Below are positions 14,663 to 15,683 of a stretch of DNA of 15,683 nt, piece after piece. A program made the translations under genes and the position numbers. The DNA lies in assembly GCA_003556865.1 (NCBI GenBank), contig PWQF01000113.1, positions 1 to 15,683 on the forward strand, written 5' to 3'. Source of the stretch: Elusimicrobiota bacterium (lineage in GTDB: Bacteria > CG03 > SLGR01 > PWQF01). The notes under the pieces were generated by a model. That model was not told the DNA's origin and searched no databases. It saw only the letters and a program-made list of their open reading frames with translations. How positions within the stretch are numbered: position 1 is the first letter of the stretch; the number at the start of each line of letters is the position of its first letter.

Positions 14663-15676
14663 GTGAGGAATTGTTGCTACAAAAGATTGAGTTCGGAAGA
14701 GCGGGAAGAAATAAGCCGGGGCTTAGCAGAAAAGTTATCAGTAAGAGAGATAGCCAGGCGATTAGACAGGTCCCAGAGTACAATAAGCCGTGAGATCCGT
14801 AAAGGGAGCTGTAATAAGTACACATATAGAGGGCAGCGTGCCCATAGAAGAGCCCAGCGAAATGCCAGGAACCGTAAATTAGGCAAGCGCAAACTGATGA
14901 AAAATGCAGCATTGAGAAATTATGTACATGAAAAATTACGGTTAAAATGGTCACCCGAGCAAATTGCCAACAGGCTGAAAAATAGTTATCCTGATGATGA
15001 AGCTATGCAAATATCACACGAAGCAATTTACGGATATCTATATGTATTACCCCGTGGGCAGTTGAAAAGAGAACTTCTGAAATGCTTGCGCCAGGAACAC
15101 AAATACCGGCGCAAACGAGGTAAAAGAGTAAAAGAGTCGACGAAAAAACTGGAAGACATGCTCAGCATAGAGGAGCGTCCCGCTGAAGTAGCCGACAGGA
15201 CCGTTCCCGGACATTGGGAAGGTGATATACTTATTGGTAAAAATCGGCAATCGGCAATGGGAACTCTGGTAGAAAGGACTACCAGGACTACAATACTTGT
15301 TCCGCTGAAGTCAAAAAAGGCAGCGGAAGTAAGGAAGGCTTTTGCAAAGGAAGCGTTGCGGCTACCTGAACAAATGAGGCTGTCACTGACTTATGATCAG
15401 GGCAGAGAAATGGCCGAGCACAAATTGCTTACACAGGCTACAAAAATAAATGTCTATTTTGCGCATCCGGCAAGCCCGTGGGAGCGTGGGACGAACGAAA
15501 ATACTAATGGTTTGATCCGACAGTTTTTCCCGAAAGGTACAGATTTCAATACGGTTTCATTGGAAGAGATAAAGCATGCTCAGGGTTTATTAAATGGCCG
15601 ACCGCGTAAAGTATTAGATTGGGAAACACCTTACGAAGCATTTAAAAGATTGGCTGGTGTTGCGTTAGAACCTTGA
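14663..15676 (+). CDS. IS30-family transposase
   Basis: 337 residues, full length for the family. An N-terminal helix-turn-helix (about 26-48, SVREIARRL...STISREI) recognises the IS ends. The RNase H-fold catalytic domain has D188 (GHWEGD), D245 (LTYDQG) and E279 (GTNENTNG), that is DD(33)E as expected for IS30. NGLIRQFFPKG follows the last catalytic residue, as in relatives. The reading frame is intact, so it should be active. The stop codon and last six residues fall inside the right terminal repeat. The gene diverges from the M15 gene on its left. It catalyses transposition through a circular or dimer intermediate in known members. Confidence 0.96.
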   Translation: MRNCCYKRLSSEEREEISRGLAEKLSVREIARRLDRSQSTISREIRKGSCNKYTYRGQRAHRRAQRNARNRKLGKRKLMKNAALRNYVHEKLRLKWSPEQIANRLKNSYPDDEAMQISHEAIYGYLYVLPRGQLKRELLKCLRQEHKYRRKRGKRVKESTKKLEDMLSIEERPAEVADRTVPGHWEGDILIGKNRQSAMGTLVERTTRTTILVPLKSKKAAEVRKAFAKEALRLPEQMRLSLTYDQGREMAEHKLLTQATKINVYFAHPASPWERGTNENTNGLIRQFFPKGTDFNTVSLEEIKHAQGLLNGRPRKVLDWETPYEAFKRLAGVALEP

Positions 15677-15680
15677 ATCC
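15657..15680 (+). repeat. IS30 right terminal inverted repeat
   Basis: Pairs with 14599-14622 at 20 of 24 positions and contains the end of the transposase gene. Only three bases of flanking sequence remain before the window ends, so the right junction cannot be verified. Confidence 0.82.
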
Positions 15681-15683
15681 AAG

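Larger units (their letters stand above)
14599..15680 (+). mobile_element. Complete IS30-family insertion sequence (about 1082 bp)
   Basis: One full transposase gene lies between 24 bp imperfect inverted repeats starting GGATTCAA. The size fits the IS30 family (about 1.0-1.2 kb). Flanking bases (GGC on the left, AAG on the right) do not form an obvious direct repeat, so the exact ends may be off by a base or two, or the duplication has been lost. The element sits between an M15 peptidase gene, whose ATG is only 4 bp from the left end, and the right edge of the window. Confidence 0.88.

Noticed and set aside
14596..15683. Target-site duplication flanking the IS30 element
   Set aside because: The three bases outside each inverted repeat (GGC and AAG) do not match, and only three bases remain on the right, so no duplication can be claimed.
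1..15683. CRISPR arrays, tRNA or rRNA genes, riboswitches
   Set aside because: I saw no regularly spaced repeats, cloverleaf-like sequences or rRNA-like stretches. Nearly all sequence is taken by protein genes, with the only sizeable gap at 5696-5843.

Overview
The window is a 15.7 kb piece of a bacterial chromosome, almost entirely coding. MltG, a NodB-type deacetylase, an M15 peptidase and type IV pilin-like genes together suggest a bacterium with a peptidoglycan wall and probably an envelope pilus or pseudopilus machine. Coding strands are purine-rich, Ile is often ATA, and many starts lack a clear Shine-Dalgarno. I cannot assign a phylum from the sequence; it reads like an uncultured, deep-branching lineage (Elusimicrobia/Omnitrophica-like pilins and a Spirochaete-like M15 protein are impressions only).

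Left block (121-5695, minus strand): a tight five-gene operon read right to left. It encodes an SLC6/NSS-type Na+-coupled transporter, a CinA-like protein, the RNA 2',3'-cyclic phosphodiesterase ThpR, a two-domain polysaccharide deacetylase and the endolytic transglycosylase MltG. Adjacent genes abut or overlap. A good sigma70-like promoter (5737-5765) lies ahead of the transporter. A second minus-strand promoter candidate at 21-49 points off the left edge.

Centre block (5844-13699, plus strand): six genes with 2-6 bp gaps or ATGA overlaps. They encode a five-PAS plus GAF sensor histidine kinase, a single-domain response regulator, a PilB/GspE-type ATPase carrying its own C-terminal receiver domain, a membrane-anchored protein with a pilin-like ectodomain, and two paralogous prepilins. 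The prepilins share a near-identical core but end in different glycan-binding-type modules: a LamG/DUF1080-like beta-sandwich in one, two CBM5/12-like (chitin-binding type 3) repeats in the other. All three pilin-like proteins keep the same 40-residue spacing between two cysteines. This is the most interesting part of the window: it looks like a phosphorelay-controlled pilus or pseudopilus that displays carbohydrate-binding tips. The platform protein (PilC), prepilin peptidase and secretin are not in the window and must come from elsewhere.

Right block (13692-15683): a convergent minus-strand M15 peptidase gene overlaps the last prepilin by 8 bp. Next to it is a complete IS30-family element (14599-15680) with 24 bp imperfect terminal inverted repeats. 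Its left end lies only 4 bp from the peptidase ATG, so the insertion has probably replaced that gene's native promoter and leader.
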